This document shows, one piece after another, positions 14,298-21,954 of a stretch of 55,545 nucleotides of DNA. The notes under the pieces were generated by a model, which saw nothing but the letters and a program-made list of their open reading frames with translations, was not told the origin of the DNA and did not search any database. The first letter of the stretch is position 1. Every line of letters starts with the position of its first letter. The stretch is from an uncultured Clostridia bacterium (GTDB lineage: Bacteria; Bacillota; Clostridia; Christensenellales; Borkfalkiaceae), in the NCBI GenBank assembly GCA_947624445.1, contig CANQKF010000009.1, positions 1 through 55,545 on the forward strand, in the 5' to 3' direction. Both the position numbers and the translations under genes were made by a program.

Positions 14298-15674
14298 ATG
14301 AAGCATGATCCGAACGGGGCGCAGGAGAATCGGCCCTCCGTACAACCGGATAAAGCTGCGCGGCGGGCGGCGTTTGCCGCGCAGTACGAGAGCCAAAAGG
14401 AGCAGGAACTCGAGAAGCTCGCACGGGAGATCGAGGCGCGCTCGGCGGCGGAAAACAAGTCGAAGCACCGCAAGTGGTGGATCAAGACGGTCCTTTTGCT
14501 CGCGCTCATCGGCTTTTCTATCTTCTTGCTCTTCGGGATCTCCGATTCCCTCACGCCCGAGAGCGCAAAGAATTTCGACGCGCTCATCCGCGGCGTAAAT
14601 TGGCGGTATTTCATCGCGCTCATCGGCGTCGTGCTCCTCTATATCCTCTTTGAGAGCACGAAATACGCCTACCTTCTCAAGATCTCGACAGGCAAATGGC
14701 GGTACCGCAACGCGACGAAAGTGATGTTCCTCGGCAAATATTACGACGGCATCACCCCGCTCGGCACGGGCGGACAACCCTTCCAGATCCACTACCTGCA
14801 TAAAAAGGATATCCCCGCGGGCGTCGCGACGGCGGTGCCCCTCGTGAAGTTCATCGTCAACACCTTTGCGCTCGGCGTGCTCGCCATCGTGTTCTTCGTC
14901 CTCGCGCCCTACCTCTTGGCGGGCAATTCCGCGATCAACACGACGCTGCTCATCATCGCATGGGTCTCGATGGCGGCAAACATGCTCATCCCCATCGCCA
15001 TCGTGTTCGCCTCCATCTTCCCCCGCGCGGGGAAAAAGTTCGTGGTCGCGCTCGTCTCCCTGCTCTCGAAGATGAAGATCGTCAAGCGCAAATACCCGAC
15101 GATGCGCAAATACGTCTATGAGATCGACGAATACCGCAACTCGCTGAAAGCGATCTTCCGCCGCTGGTGGCTGATCGTTCCCCTCTTCCTCATCTGCCTC
15201 ATGGGGATGTTCATCAGCTTCTGCATCCCGTATTTCGTCGTCATCGCGCTCGCCGATGTGCCGCCCACCTCCGATCTGCTCCTCCAGATCCTGTGTTTGA
15301 GCATGATCTCCTACTACTCCGCCTCCCTCATCCCGACCCCGGGCACGAGCGGCGCGATCGAGACGACTTCATCGCTCATCTTCTCCTCGGTGCTCAAGAG
15401 CGATCCTGCCGTCAGCACCGTCATCGGCTGGATCATCCTCGTGTGGCGCTTCTTCACCTATTATATCTACATCCTCTCGGGGATCGGGATCAACATCTTC
15501 GAGATCGTCCGCAGCGCCTACCGCAACCGCCGCGCCCTGAAACGGCAGGCTTGCGCCGAGGGCCCGCCCGAAGATCCCCCGAAGGAGGGGACCTCGCAGG
15601 AACCGGAGGCGCAAAGGCAGGATGCGCAAAGGCAGGAGCCCCCCGCCCCGAACGATCCGCCCGAACATCAGTAA
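14298..15674 (+). CDS. YbhN/lysylphosphatidylglycerol-synthase-type transmembrane protein (UPF0104)
   Basis: A 458-residue membrane protein. Residues 1-65 are a charged, probably helical cytoplasmic segment (SQKEQELEKLAREIEARSAA). Then come about eight membrane spans of the flippase-like AglD2/MprF N-terminal family, with the conserved GKYYDGITPLGTGGQPFQ and the SLIPTPGTSGAIE loop. The last ~50 residues are Pro/Glu/Gln-rich. Family members are thought to move or flip lipids or polyprenyl-linked sugars; the MprF lysyl-transferase domain is absent, so it is not a resistance factor of that type. It follows the EamA gene with its own promoter and ends in a strong terminator. Confidence 0.82.
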   Translation: MKHDPNGAQENRPSVQPDKAARRAAFAAQYESQKEQELEKLAREIEARSAAENKSKHRKWWIKTVLLLALIGFSIFLLFGISDSLTPESAKNFDALIRGVNWRYFIALIGVVLLYILFESTKYAYLLKISTGKWRYRNATKVMFLGKYYDGITPLGTGGQPFQIHYLHKKDIPAGVATAVPLVKFIVNTFALGVLAIVFFVLAPYLLAGNSAINTTLLIIAWVSMAANMLIPIAIVFASIFPRAGKKFVVALVSLLSKMKIVKRKYPTMRKYVYEIDEYRNSLKAIFRRWWLIVPLFLICLMGMFISFCIPYFVVIALADVPPTSDLLLQILCLSMISYYSASLIPTPGTSGAIETTSSLIFSSVLKSDPAVSTVIGWIILVWRFFTYYIYILSGIGINIFEIVRSAYRNRRALKRQACAEGPPEDPPKEGTSQEPEAQRQDAQRQEPPAPNDPPEHQ

Positions 15675-15703
15675 AAAACACCGCAAAAACTGCGGTGTTT
15701 TTT
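15674..15703. terminator. bidirectional terminator
   Basis: AACACCGCA, loop AAAAC, TGCGGTGTT flanked by A6 and T6. It begins at the last base of the YbhN-type stop codon and also faces the convergent ade operon ending at 15761. Confidence 0.9.
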
Positions 15704-15760
15704 GATTTTATCGACTACAGGTGCGGCCTTTCTTCGGTCGCCGCATAGAACTATTTGCCG

Positions 15761-16225
15761 TCATATTTTGACGATGGTCGCCGTCGGCACCGCGCCGCTG
15801 ATCACGAGATAGGCGTAGCTCGGCTCGGAGTAGCTCCCGAGGGCGCCCGGGTTGATGCAGAGCACGCCGTCCCACATCTCGATCTTCGCGCGGTGCGTGT
15901 GCCCGTAGAGGGCGATATCGCAGCCGAGCTCCTTTGCGCGCGCGGCGAGGCGGGAGAGCCCCGTCTTTACGCCGTAGCGGTGCCCGTGGCAGCAGAATAC
16001 CGCGCAGCCCTCGGCCTCGATGACGGTCTCCTCGAGCCCGCCCGCAAGGTCGCAATTTCCGCGCATCACATACGTTTTATTTGGGTATGCCCCCGTCGTT
16101 TGGCGCATATCCGCCGCCCCGTCGCCGAGGTGGACGATGTAATCGTTTTCGCCGAAGAGCGGCGAGATCTTCTCGATCGCGCCCCGCCGCCCGTGCGTAT
16201 CCGAAAGGATGACGAACGTTCTCAT
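15761..16225 (-). CDS. YfcE/MJ0936-type metallophosphoesterase
   Basis: A 154-residue calcineurin-like phosphodiesterase with the full set of metal-binding motifs: LSDTHG, HLGDG, RGNCD, CCHGHRYG and GHTH. Enzymes of this family act on small phosphodiesters; the true substrate is unknown. It is the last gene of the ade-rdgB operon, its ATG overlapping the rdgB stop by four bases. The company of a deaminase and a nucleotide pyrophosphatase suggests a role in nucleotide clean-up, which is inference. Confidence 0.85.
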   Translation of the reverse strand: MRTFVILSDTHGRRGAIEKISPLFGENDYIVHLGDGAADMRQTTGAYPNKTYVMRGNCDLAGGLEETVIEAEGCAVFCCHGHRYGVKTGLSRLAARAKELGCDIALYGHTHRAKIEMWDGVLCINPGALGSYSEPSYAYLVISGAVPTATIVKI

Positions 16226-16797
16226 AGCTTCCCGACGAGCGCTTTGAGCGCCCTCCCCCGATGCGAGACAAAGTTCTTCTCCGCCTCGTCTGCCTCCGCG
16301 AACGTCTTTTGCAGGTCGTCGGAGAAGAAGAGCGGGTCGTAGCCGAAGCCGTCCGTGCCCCGCGGCGCGGTGAGGATGCTGCCGTAGCTCTCGCCCGAAG
16401 CGACGACCTCGCGCCCATCGGGAAAGACGACGGCGACCGCACAGGCAAAGTGCGCGCGGCGGTCCTCAACTCCCTCCATCTCCTGCAACAAAAAGGCGTT
16501 GTTGCCCCCTTTCCAGCCCCGCGGGGCGAATTTGGAGGCATAGCGCGCGCTGTAAACTCCGGGCGCGCCGCCGAGCGCGTCCACGCACAGCCCGCTGTCG
16601 TCGGCGATGGCGGCAAGCCCCGTCGCGCGGCAGACGGCCCGCGCCTTCAAAAGGGCGTTTTCGAGGAAGGTCTTGCCCGTCTCCTCGACTTCGCCGAAAA
16701 ACCCCGCCTCGCCCTCGGTGATGACCGTGAAATCGGGCAGGATGTGGCGGATCTCCCGCAGTTTGTTCTGGTTTCCCGTCGCAGCGACAAGTTTCAT
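16222..16797 (-). CDS. rdgB: XTP/dITP diphosphatase (non-canonical purine NTP pyrophosphatase)
   Basis: A 191-residue HAM1/RdgB house-cleaning enzyme that hydrolyses ITP, dITP and XTP to monophosphates and so keeps deaminated purines out of nucleic acids. Motifs: ATGNQNKLREI at the N-terminus, ENALLKARA, IADDSGLCVDALGGAPGVYSAR, DGFGYDPLF and FVSHRGRALKAL. The ATG overlaps the adenine deaminase stop (ATGA). The order ade-rdgB makes sense: adenine deaminase raises hypoxanthine and thus inosine nucleotides, and RdgB removes ITP. That link is inference from gene order and known activities. Confidence 0.93.
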   Translation of the reverse strand: MKLVAATGNQNKLREIRHILPDFTVITEGEAGFFGEVEETGKTFLENALLKARAVCRATGLAAIADDSGLCVDALGGAPGVYSARYASKFAPRGWKGGNNAFLLQEMEGVEDRRAHFACAVAVVFPDGREVVASGESYGSILTAPRGTDGFGYDPLFFSDDLQKTFAEADEAEKNFVSHRGRALKALVGKL

Positions 16798-18518
16798 ACT
16801 TCCTCCAACGGCACGAACGACCACCGCCCGAGATCGAACAGCCCGCGGTCGAGCAGTTTGAGCTCGGGAATGACGGCGAGCGAGAGGAATACGAGCGTCA
16901 TGAAGGGCTCGTAGTCCGCCTTTACGCCCATTTTGCGCGCCTTTTGGGCGATCTCGTCCGTGCGCGCGATCACGGTCGCGGCGTCTTTGGAGCTCATCAG
17001 CCCCGCGATGTCGAGCGCGAACACGTCCTCTTCGTGCTCCGTTACGAGCGCCATGCCGCCGCCCGCCTCCGCGAGCAGCGCCGTCACGCGCGCCATTGCC
17101 GCGTCGTCGTCGCCGAGGACGACGAGATTGTGGCTGTCGTGGGCGACGGAGATCCCGATCGCGCCCCCGTGCAGGCCGTAGCCCTTCACGAGCCCCAGCC
17201 CGATGTTGCCCGTCGCAAAGTGCCGCTCGATGACGGCGAGCTTGTTGAGGTCGGTCCCCTTCACCGAGAGTTCGCCCTTTGGCGCGGGGACGAACGTCTC
17301 CTTGGTATAAAGTCCGTGCGGCTGCACCTCCATGGCGCGGAATCTGCCCTCGTGCCCCACGATGCGGAAACTTTGGGGGGTGACGGGGCCGATCTTCACC
17401 GTCGAGGCAACGGCGCCGTTCATGGTGCGGCGGGAGGTCTCGAAGCGCGGCGCTCCGTGCTCTGCGACGAGCACGCCCTCCTTGAAAACCGCCGACACGT
17501 GGTAGTTTATTAAGGAATCGACGAGCACGACGTCCGCAAAATAGCGGGGTGCGATCGCCCCGCGGTCGGGCAGACGGTAGCACTCGGCGATGTTGATCGT
17601 GGCAAGCGCGATCGCATATTTGGGCGCAAGTCCCGCGGCGACGAGGCGGCGGAGCGCGTCGTCGATGTGCCCCCGCGCAGAGAGGTCCGCGGCGTTCTTG
17701 TCGTCCGAACAGAGCACGAAGCGGCGGAAGTTGAAATCGTCGATCGCGTCCTTGGCGTCGGCAATGTTGTTGGCGGAGGAGCCGCAGCGGATCTGCACAT
17801 ACATGCCCCGCGCGACCTTCTCGCGGCACTCCGCGGGCGTGAGGCTCTCGTGGTCGGTGAGGATGCCCGCGCAGCGGTAGGCGGCGAGCTCCTTGCCCGA
17901 GAGCCCGGGGGCGTGCCCGTCGACGGGTTTCCCCGCTTCGACCGCCGCTTGGATCTTCCCGAGCACTTGCGCGTCTGCCCCGATCACGGCGGGGAAGTTC
18001 ATCATCTCGCCCAGCCCGAAGAACCGCTCCCGCACGATCTCGCGGGCGGTCTCACGCGCGTCGATGACGGCGCCGCTCGTCTCAAAGGGGGTGGCGGGCA
18101 CGCACGAGGGAAGTTGGAGATAGACGTCGAGCGGTTTTTTCCCGCCGCAGGAGAGGCGGGAGAAGGCCTCGCCGATATATTCCGCGCCCGCGATGCCCGC
18201 GACGTTGACGATCTCATGCGGATCGGCGACGATCGCCGTCGTGCCGTGCGGGACGGCAAGGGCGGCCCACGCCTCGGGGGAGAGCATCGAGCTCTCGATG
18301 TGGATGTGGGCGTCCATAAAGGCGGGGAGGGCGATCTGCCCCTGCCCGTCGTATTCCGTCTTTGCGCGGTACCCCTGCCCGACGCCGACGATCCTGCCTT
18401 CGGCGACGGCGATGTCCCCCGTCTCGAGTTCGCCCGTAAACACGTTGAACACGGAGACGTTCCTGATGAGAAGATCGGCTTCCTCGCGCTGCATGGCGCA
18501 ATCAATGAGATGTTTCAT
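16794..18518 (-). CDS. ade: adenine deaminase
   Basis: A 574-residue amidohydrolase converting adenine to hypoxanthine and ammonia. Landmarks: DLLIRNVSVFNVFTGELE (N-terminal beta domain), MDAHIHIESSML with the HxH metal ligands, GTTAIVADPHEI, GHAPGLSGKEL, LTDHESLT, and the C-terminal adenine-deaminase domain (GAIGISVAHDSHNLVVLGD). Length fits the family. The ATG at 18518 is chosen over a longer frame because a TATAAT lies six bases upstream (18525-18530), which would make an upstream start untranscribed. It heads a three-gene operon with rdgB and a phosphodiesterase. Confidence 0.94.
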   Translation of the reverse strand: MKHLIDCAMQREEADLLIRNVSVFNVFTGELETGDIAVAEGRIVGVGQGYRAKTEYDGQGQIALPAFMDAHIHIESSMLSPEAWAALAVPHGTTAIVADPHEIVNVAGIAGAEYIGEAFSRLSCGGKKPLDVYLQLPSCVPATPFETSGAVIDARETAREIVRERFFGLGEMMNFPAVIGADAQVLGKIQAAVEAGKPVDGHAPGLSGKELAAYRCAGILTDHESLTPAECREKVARGMYVQIRCGSSANNIADAKDAIDDFNFRRFVLCSDDKNAADLSARGHIDDALRRLVAAGLAPKYAIALATINIAECYRLPDRGAIAPRYFADVVLVDSLINYHVSAVFKEGVLVAEHGAPRFETSRRTMNGAVASTVKIGPVTPQSFRIVGHEGRFRAMEVQPHGLYTKETFVPAPKGELSVKGTDLNKLAVIERHFATGNIGLGLVKGYGLHGGAIGISVAHDSHNLVVLGDDDAAMARVTALLAEAGGGMALVTEHEEDVFALDIAGLMSSKDAATVIARTDEIAQKARKMGVKADYEPFMTLVFLSLAVIPELKLLDRGLFDLGRWSFVPLEEV

Positions 18519-18524
18519 GCCTCG

Positions 18525-18554
18525 ATTATAGCATAAAAGCCGCCTGCATTGCAA
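18525..18554 (-). promoter_or_regulatory. promoter of the ade operon, probably leaderless
   Basis: Minus-strand TTGCAA (18549-18554), 18-base spacer, perfect TATAAT (18525-18530). The ade ATG begins six bases after the -10 box. The -35 lies in the loop of the cadA-side terminator hairpin. Confidence 0.7.
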
Positions 18555-18560
18555 GCGGCT
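18535..18560 (-). terminator. terminator of the metal-efflux operon, overlapping the ade promoter
   Basis: On the minus strand AGCCGC, an 11-base loop, GCGGCT and TTTT. It follows the P-type ATPase stop at 18615 by about 55 bases. Its loop contains the -35 box that drives ade. Confidence 0.6.
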
Positions 18561-18614
18561 CGCAGAACATTTTTCGATCCACTGCACGGAGTTCTGCGCG
18601 GCGGTTTTTGCGCA

Positions 18615-20708
18615 TCAGAGCTTTCTGCGCATGCGGAGGGCGTTGAGCACGGCGAGGAGCATGACGCCGACGTCGCCGAACACCGCCGCCCAGATGGGGA
18701 GCGCGAAGTATGCGGTCGCCGTCGCGACGACGGACGCCGCCATGAGGGCGAGCTTCACCGCGAGCGAAAAGACGATGTTCTCCGTGACGATCCGCCGCGT
18801 CTTTTTCGCCCCCCGATACGCCTTGGGGAGGGCGGCGAGACTGTCGCCCGCGAGCACCAGATCGCTCGCCTCGATCGCCGCGTCGCTGCCCAGACCGCCC
18901 ATCGCGACGGAGACGTCCGCCACCGCCATCACGGGCGTATCGTTGATCCCGTCCCCCACATAGAGGAGGGGCCCCCGCGTTTTCAGCGCCTCGGCTTGCT
19001 CCGCCTTGTCCGCGGGAAGCAGCCCCGCGCGGATCTCCTCGAGGGGCAGCCCTTTCAGAACTTCTCTCGCGCGCGCCTCGGTGTCGCCCGTGAGCACGGC
19101 GCGGTAGCAAATGCCCGCCCTCCGAAGGGCCTCGAGCGCCTCCTTCGCGTCGCCGCGGACGGCGTCCTCGATCTCGACGGCGCCCACGTAGGCGTCCCCC
19201 TCCGCGACGTAGATGACCGAAGCGAGGGTCGCAATGGCGGGGACCTCCACCCCGTTCTCCCGCATGAGGCGGAGATTTCCGACGAGCACGCGCTTGCCCC
19301 CGACCGTCGCCGAAAGCCCCATGCCCGAACGTTCGCAGACGTCCTCCGCGGAAAGCTCGCACGCCACGCCCGAGAACGCCTCGGCGAGCGGGTGCGAAGA
19401 GTGCCGCTCCACCGCCGCCGCGAGGTGCAGCGCGCGGGCGTCGCCGTGGGCGCGCAGAATGGAAAACTTCCCCTCGGTGAGCGTGCCCGTCTTATCAAAG
19501 ACGGCAACTTTGGCTTTGGCGAGCGCGTCGAGGCAGACGGCGCCCTTCGTCAGGATCCCGTGCCGCGCGAGCGTCCCCACGCCCGCAAAATAGGTGAGGG
19601 GCACCGAGATGATGAGCGCGCACGGGCAGGAGATCACGAGGAATTCGATCGCGGGCACCAGCCATGTCGCAAAGTTGAACCCCTGGAAGAGGGGCGGGAC
19701 GACCGCGATGAGGACCGCCGCGAGCACGACGATCGGCGTGTAGACGCGGGCGAATTTGGTGATGAACTTCTCGGGCTTTGCCTTCTTCGCCGAGGAATTT
19801 TCCACCATGTCGAGGATCTTCGCGACGGCGCTCTCCGTTGCGGGGCGAAGGACGCGCGCCCGCACCGCCTCGCCCATGTTGACGCTGCCCGCGAGCAGCT
19901 CGCTCCCCGCGCCGACTTCCCTGGGCGCCGCCTCGCCCGTGAGCGATTTCACGTCGAGCACGGTCTCCTCCGAGAGGAGCACGCAGTCGGCGGGAACGAG
20001 GTCTCCCTTGCGAAGAAGTACCACATCCCCCGACTTTAAGGTCTCGGCATCCACTTCGCGCTGCGCGTCGCCGAGGAGCAGGATCGCCGTTTTGCTCTTC
20101 ATTTCAAGCAGCTTCGCGATCGCCCCGCGCGAGGATCCGACGGCGATCGTCTGCAACAGTTCGCCGATCTCGTAGAGCAGCATGACCGCCGCCGCCTCCA
20201 TGTATTCGCCGATCGCGAGCGCCCCTGCCGCGGCGACCGTCATGAGCAGGTTTTCATCGAGCAGTACGTGCAGATGGAAGCCGCCCTTGAACACGCGCGG
20301 GAAATTCATCACGACGGTGACGACGACCGACCACCCCGCCGCGGCGAACGAGACGAGGAAAAAACTCACCCATGTCCAATACTTCCACCCATGCTCCGCC
20401 GAAGGGAAGATCAGCGAGAGAATGAGGGCGGGCAGGAAGAAGAGCGCGGAGACCGCAATGGAGACGATCTCCTTGGTGTGCCGCTCCCTTTGGGGGGGCG
20501 CGTCCTCCGCGAGCTCGACCTCCTCGAAGTGGGTAATGCAGTCGATCGCGCGGCGCAGGGCGGCGTCGTCCGAACAGGTCAGGCGGACGCGTTGGTTGAT
20601 AAAATCGGCGGAGGCGTCCGAGACGCCCTCGAGCCCGTTGAGTTCCTCGGCAAGTTCCGCGGCACAGGCGGCGCAGTCGAGATTCCGGATGCGGATGATC
20701 TTTTGCAT
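18615..20708 (-). CDS. P1B-type heavy-metal ATPase (Zn/Cd/Pb exporter)
   Basis: A 697-residue CadA/ZntA-like pump. N-terminal heavy-metal-associated domain with LDCAACAAEL (CxxC ligand pair), eight membrane spans, actuator loop KSLTGEAAPREVG, transport-site SCPCALIIS, phosphorylation site DKTGTLTEG, the SSHPLAE nucleotide-binding motif, GDGINDTPVMAVADVSVAMG, and a last-span Asp (VFGDVGVML) typical of the Zn2+/Cd2+/Pb2+ subgroup rather than of Cu+ pumps (which have CPC with Asn/Tyr later). RBS AAGGAG is six bases before the ATG. It lies nine bases downstream of an ArsR-type sensor gene, so metal-induced expression from the arsR operator is expected. Confidence 0.92.
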   Translation of the reverse strand: MQKIIRIRNLDCAACAAELAEELNGLEGVSDASADFINQRVRLTCSDDAALRRAIDCITHFEEVELAEDAPPQRERHTKEIVSIAVSALFFLPALILSLIFPSAEHGWKYWTWVSFFLVSFAAAGWSVVVTVVMNFPRVFKGGFHLHVLLDENLLMTVAAAGALAIGEYMEAAAVMLLYEIGELLQTIAVGSSRGAIAKLLEMKSKTAILLLGDAQREVDAETLKSGDVVLLRKGDLVPADCVLLSEETVLDVKSLTGEAAPREVGAGSELLAGSVNMGEAVRARVLRPATESAVAKILDMVENSSAKKAKPEKFITKFARVYTPIVVLAAVLIAVVPPLFQGFNFATWLVPAIEFLVISCPCALIISVPLTYFAGVGTLARHGILTKGAVCLDALAKAKVAVFDKTGTLTEGKFSILRAHGDARALHLAAAVERHSSHPLAEAFSGVACELSAEDVCERSGMGLSATVGGKRVLVGNLRLMRENGVEVPAIATLASVIYVAEGDAYVGAVEIEDAVRGDAKEALEALRRAGICYRAVLTGDTEARAREVLKGLPLEEIRAGLLPADKAEQAEALKTRGPLLYVGDGINDTPVMAVADVSVAMGGLGSDAAIEASDLVLAGDSLAALPKAYRGAKKTRRIVTENIVFSLAVKLALMAASVVATATAYFALPIWAAVFGDVGVMLLAVLNALRMRRKL

Positions 20709-20717
20709 AATGACTCC

Positions 20718-21068
20718 TTAAAATTTACAGCTCAAATGGGTGCAGGCGAGCTCGAGCACGGCGACGACGTGCGCGTCCGAGAGCGAGTAGAGGATGTTCT
20801 GCCCCTCCCTGCGCGCCTTCACGATGCCCGCCGCCTTCAGAATGCGGAGCTGGTGGCTCACGGCGCTCTGCGTCCCCCCCACCGCCTCGACGATGTGCAA
20901 AACGCACAGCTCCCCCTGCCGCAGGGCGAACAGGATCTTGAGCCGCGCGGGCTCGGAAATGCTCTTGAATACCCCCGCGAGCGCCTCGATCTCCGCGGGC
21001 GCGGGCAGATTCTTCTTCGCGCGGTCGGCCGTCGCCGTATGCTCGCGCACATGATCGCATGTCTGCAT
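20718..21068 (-). CDS. ArsR/SmtB-family metal-sensing repressor
   Basis: A 116-residue winged-helix repressor. ISEPARLKILFALRQGELCVLHIVEAVGGTQSAVSHQLRILKAAGIV is the classic ArsR helix-turn-helix. The C-terminal helix SDAHVVAVLELACTHL carries Asp, His and a later His in the spacing of the alpha-5 zinc site of SmtB; the ELCV motif of the alpha-3 site is only partly kept (one Cys, ELCVLHI). A zinc sensor is the best guess, with cadmium or lead possible. Two extra cysteines sit near the termini (QTCDH, HLSCKF). It is the first gene of the efflux operon and should repress itself through the palindrome just upstream. Confidence 0.9.
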   Translation of the reverse strand: MQTCDHVREHTATADRAKKNLPAPAEIEALAGVFKSISEPARLKILFALRQGELCVLHIVEAVGGTQSAVSHQLRILKAAGIVKARREGQNILYSLSDAHVVAVLELACTHLSCKF

Positions 21069-21082
21069 GGTCCCTCCATATC

Positions 21083-21108
21083 AATATATGAATACTTGTT
21101 CATATATT
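21083..21108 (-). promoter_or_regulatory. operator for the ArsR/SmtB-type repressor
   Basis: AATATATGAA, centre TACTTG, TTCATATATT: a perfect 10-bp inverted repeat around a 6-base centre, of the SmtB/CadC 12-2-12 kind (TATATGAACA-AG-TATTCATATA on the minus strand). It lies 15 bases before the arsR start and must overlap its promoter. Confidence 0.8.
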
Positions 21109-21150
21109 ACCGCAAACAAAAAACGCCGTCAAGCGTTTTTCGTAAATTTT

Positions 21151-21954
21151 TCAAGGATTTTTTGGGGAGACGAACCGCTTGCCCTTCAGATAGGCGAGCG
21201 GGCCTGCCGCGTCGAAGCAGAGCTCCTTGGCAACGAGACACTGCCGCGTGCGGTGCAGGGCGCGGTTTTTCGCCGCGTCGCCGTATTTCATGTCCCCGAC
21301 GACGGGATGCCCGAGGTAGGCGAGATGAGCGCGGATCTGGTGGGTCTTGCCCGTGTGCAGACGGATGCGGAGCAGCGAGATCTCCCCCGCCGCCAAAACC
21401 TCGTACTCCGTCTCGATGCGCTCCCCCCTGCCCCGCTCGTTGACGCGCACGCGCGCGCCCGCGGCGTCCTTTTCGAGATAGGCCGAGAGCACCCCGTGCG
21501 CGGCGGGCATCGTCCCGAACACGCGCGCAAGGTAGATCTTCTCGACCCGCCGTTCGCGGAAACAGGCGAGAAATTCCCGCTCGGCTTCCTCCCCCACGGC
21601 GAAGGCGATCAGCCCCTCGGTGTTGCGGTCGAGGCGGTGTAAAAAGCGCACGTCCCCCTCCGTTTTGAGGGACGCGAAGATCGCCTCGGACTGCACGCCG
21701 CTCTCTTTATCGGCGACGATGAGGTTTTCGTCGCGGTAGACGATCGCGTACGCCGCCTTCTCCGCCTGCGCGCGGGTGAGGAAATAGGCGACGCGGTCCC
21801 CCGCCTTCAGAGGGACGTTCTCCCCCACCTTTGCGCCGTTGACGCGGACCTGCCGCGCCTTCAGGAGCGTGCGCAGACAGCGCGACGCCTGCGGATCGGT
21901 GGCGTCGGTGAATTCCTTCAGGGTGCAGTTTTTTTCTACGGTATACTCTTTCAA
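21151..21954 (-). CDS. RluA/RluD-family pseudouridine synthase
   Basis: A 267-residue RNA pseudouridine synthase. An S4-like N-terminus (RCLRTLLKARQVRVNGAKVG) is followed by the catalytic domain with the HRLDRNTEGL motif (Asp nucleophile), LHTGKTHQIRAHLAYLGHPVVGD and the C-terminal GKRFVSPKNP. The family-like start MKEYTVEKNCTL uses a TTG at 21954. Target position (23S rRNA or tRNA) cannot be told. Its first 248 bases lie inside the feoB frame, which has no earlier stop; codon structure in the overlap clearly favours this gene. Confidence 0.85.
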   Translation of the reverse strand: MKEYTVEKNCTLKEFTDATDPQASRCLRTLLKARQVRVNGAKVGENVPLKAGDRVAYFLTRAQAEKAAYAIVYRDENLIVADKESGVQSEAIFASLKTEGDVRFLHRLDRNTEGLIAFAVGEEAEREFLACFRERRVEKIYLARVFGTMPAAHGVLSAYLEKDAAGARVRVNERGRGERIETEYEVLAAGEISLLRIRLHTGKTHQIRAHLAYLGHPVVGDMKYGDAAKNRALHRTRQCLVAKELCFDAAGPLAYLKGKRFVSPKNP

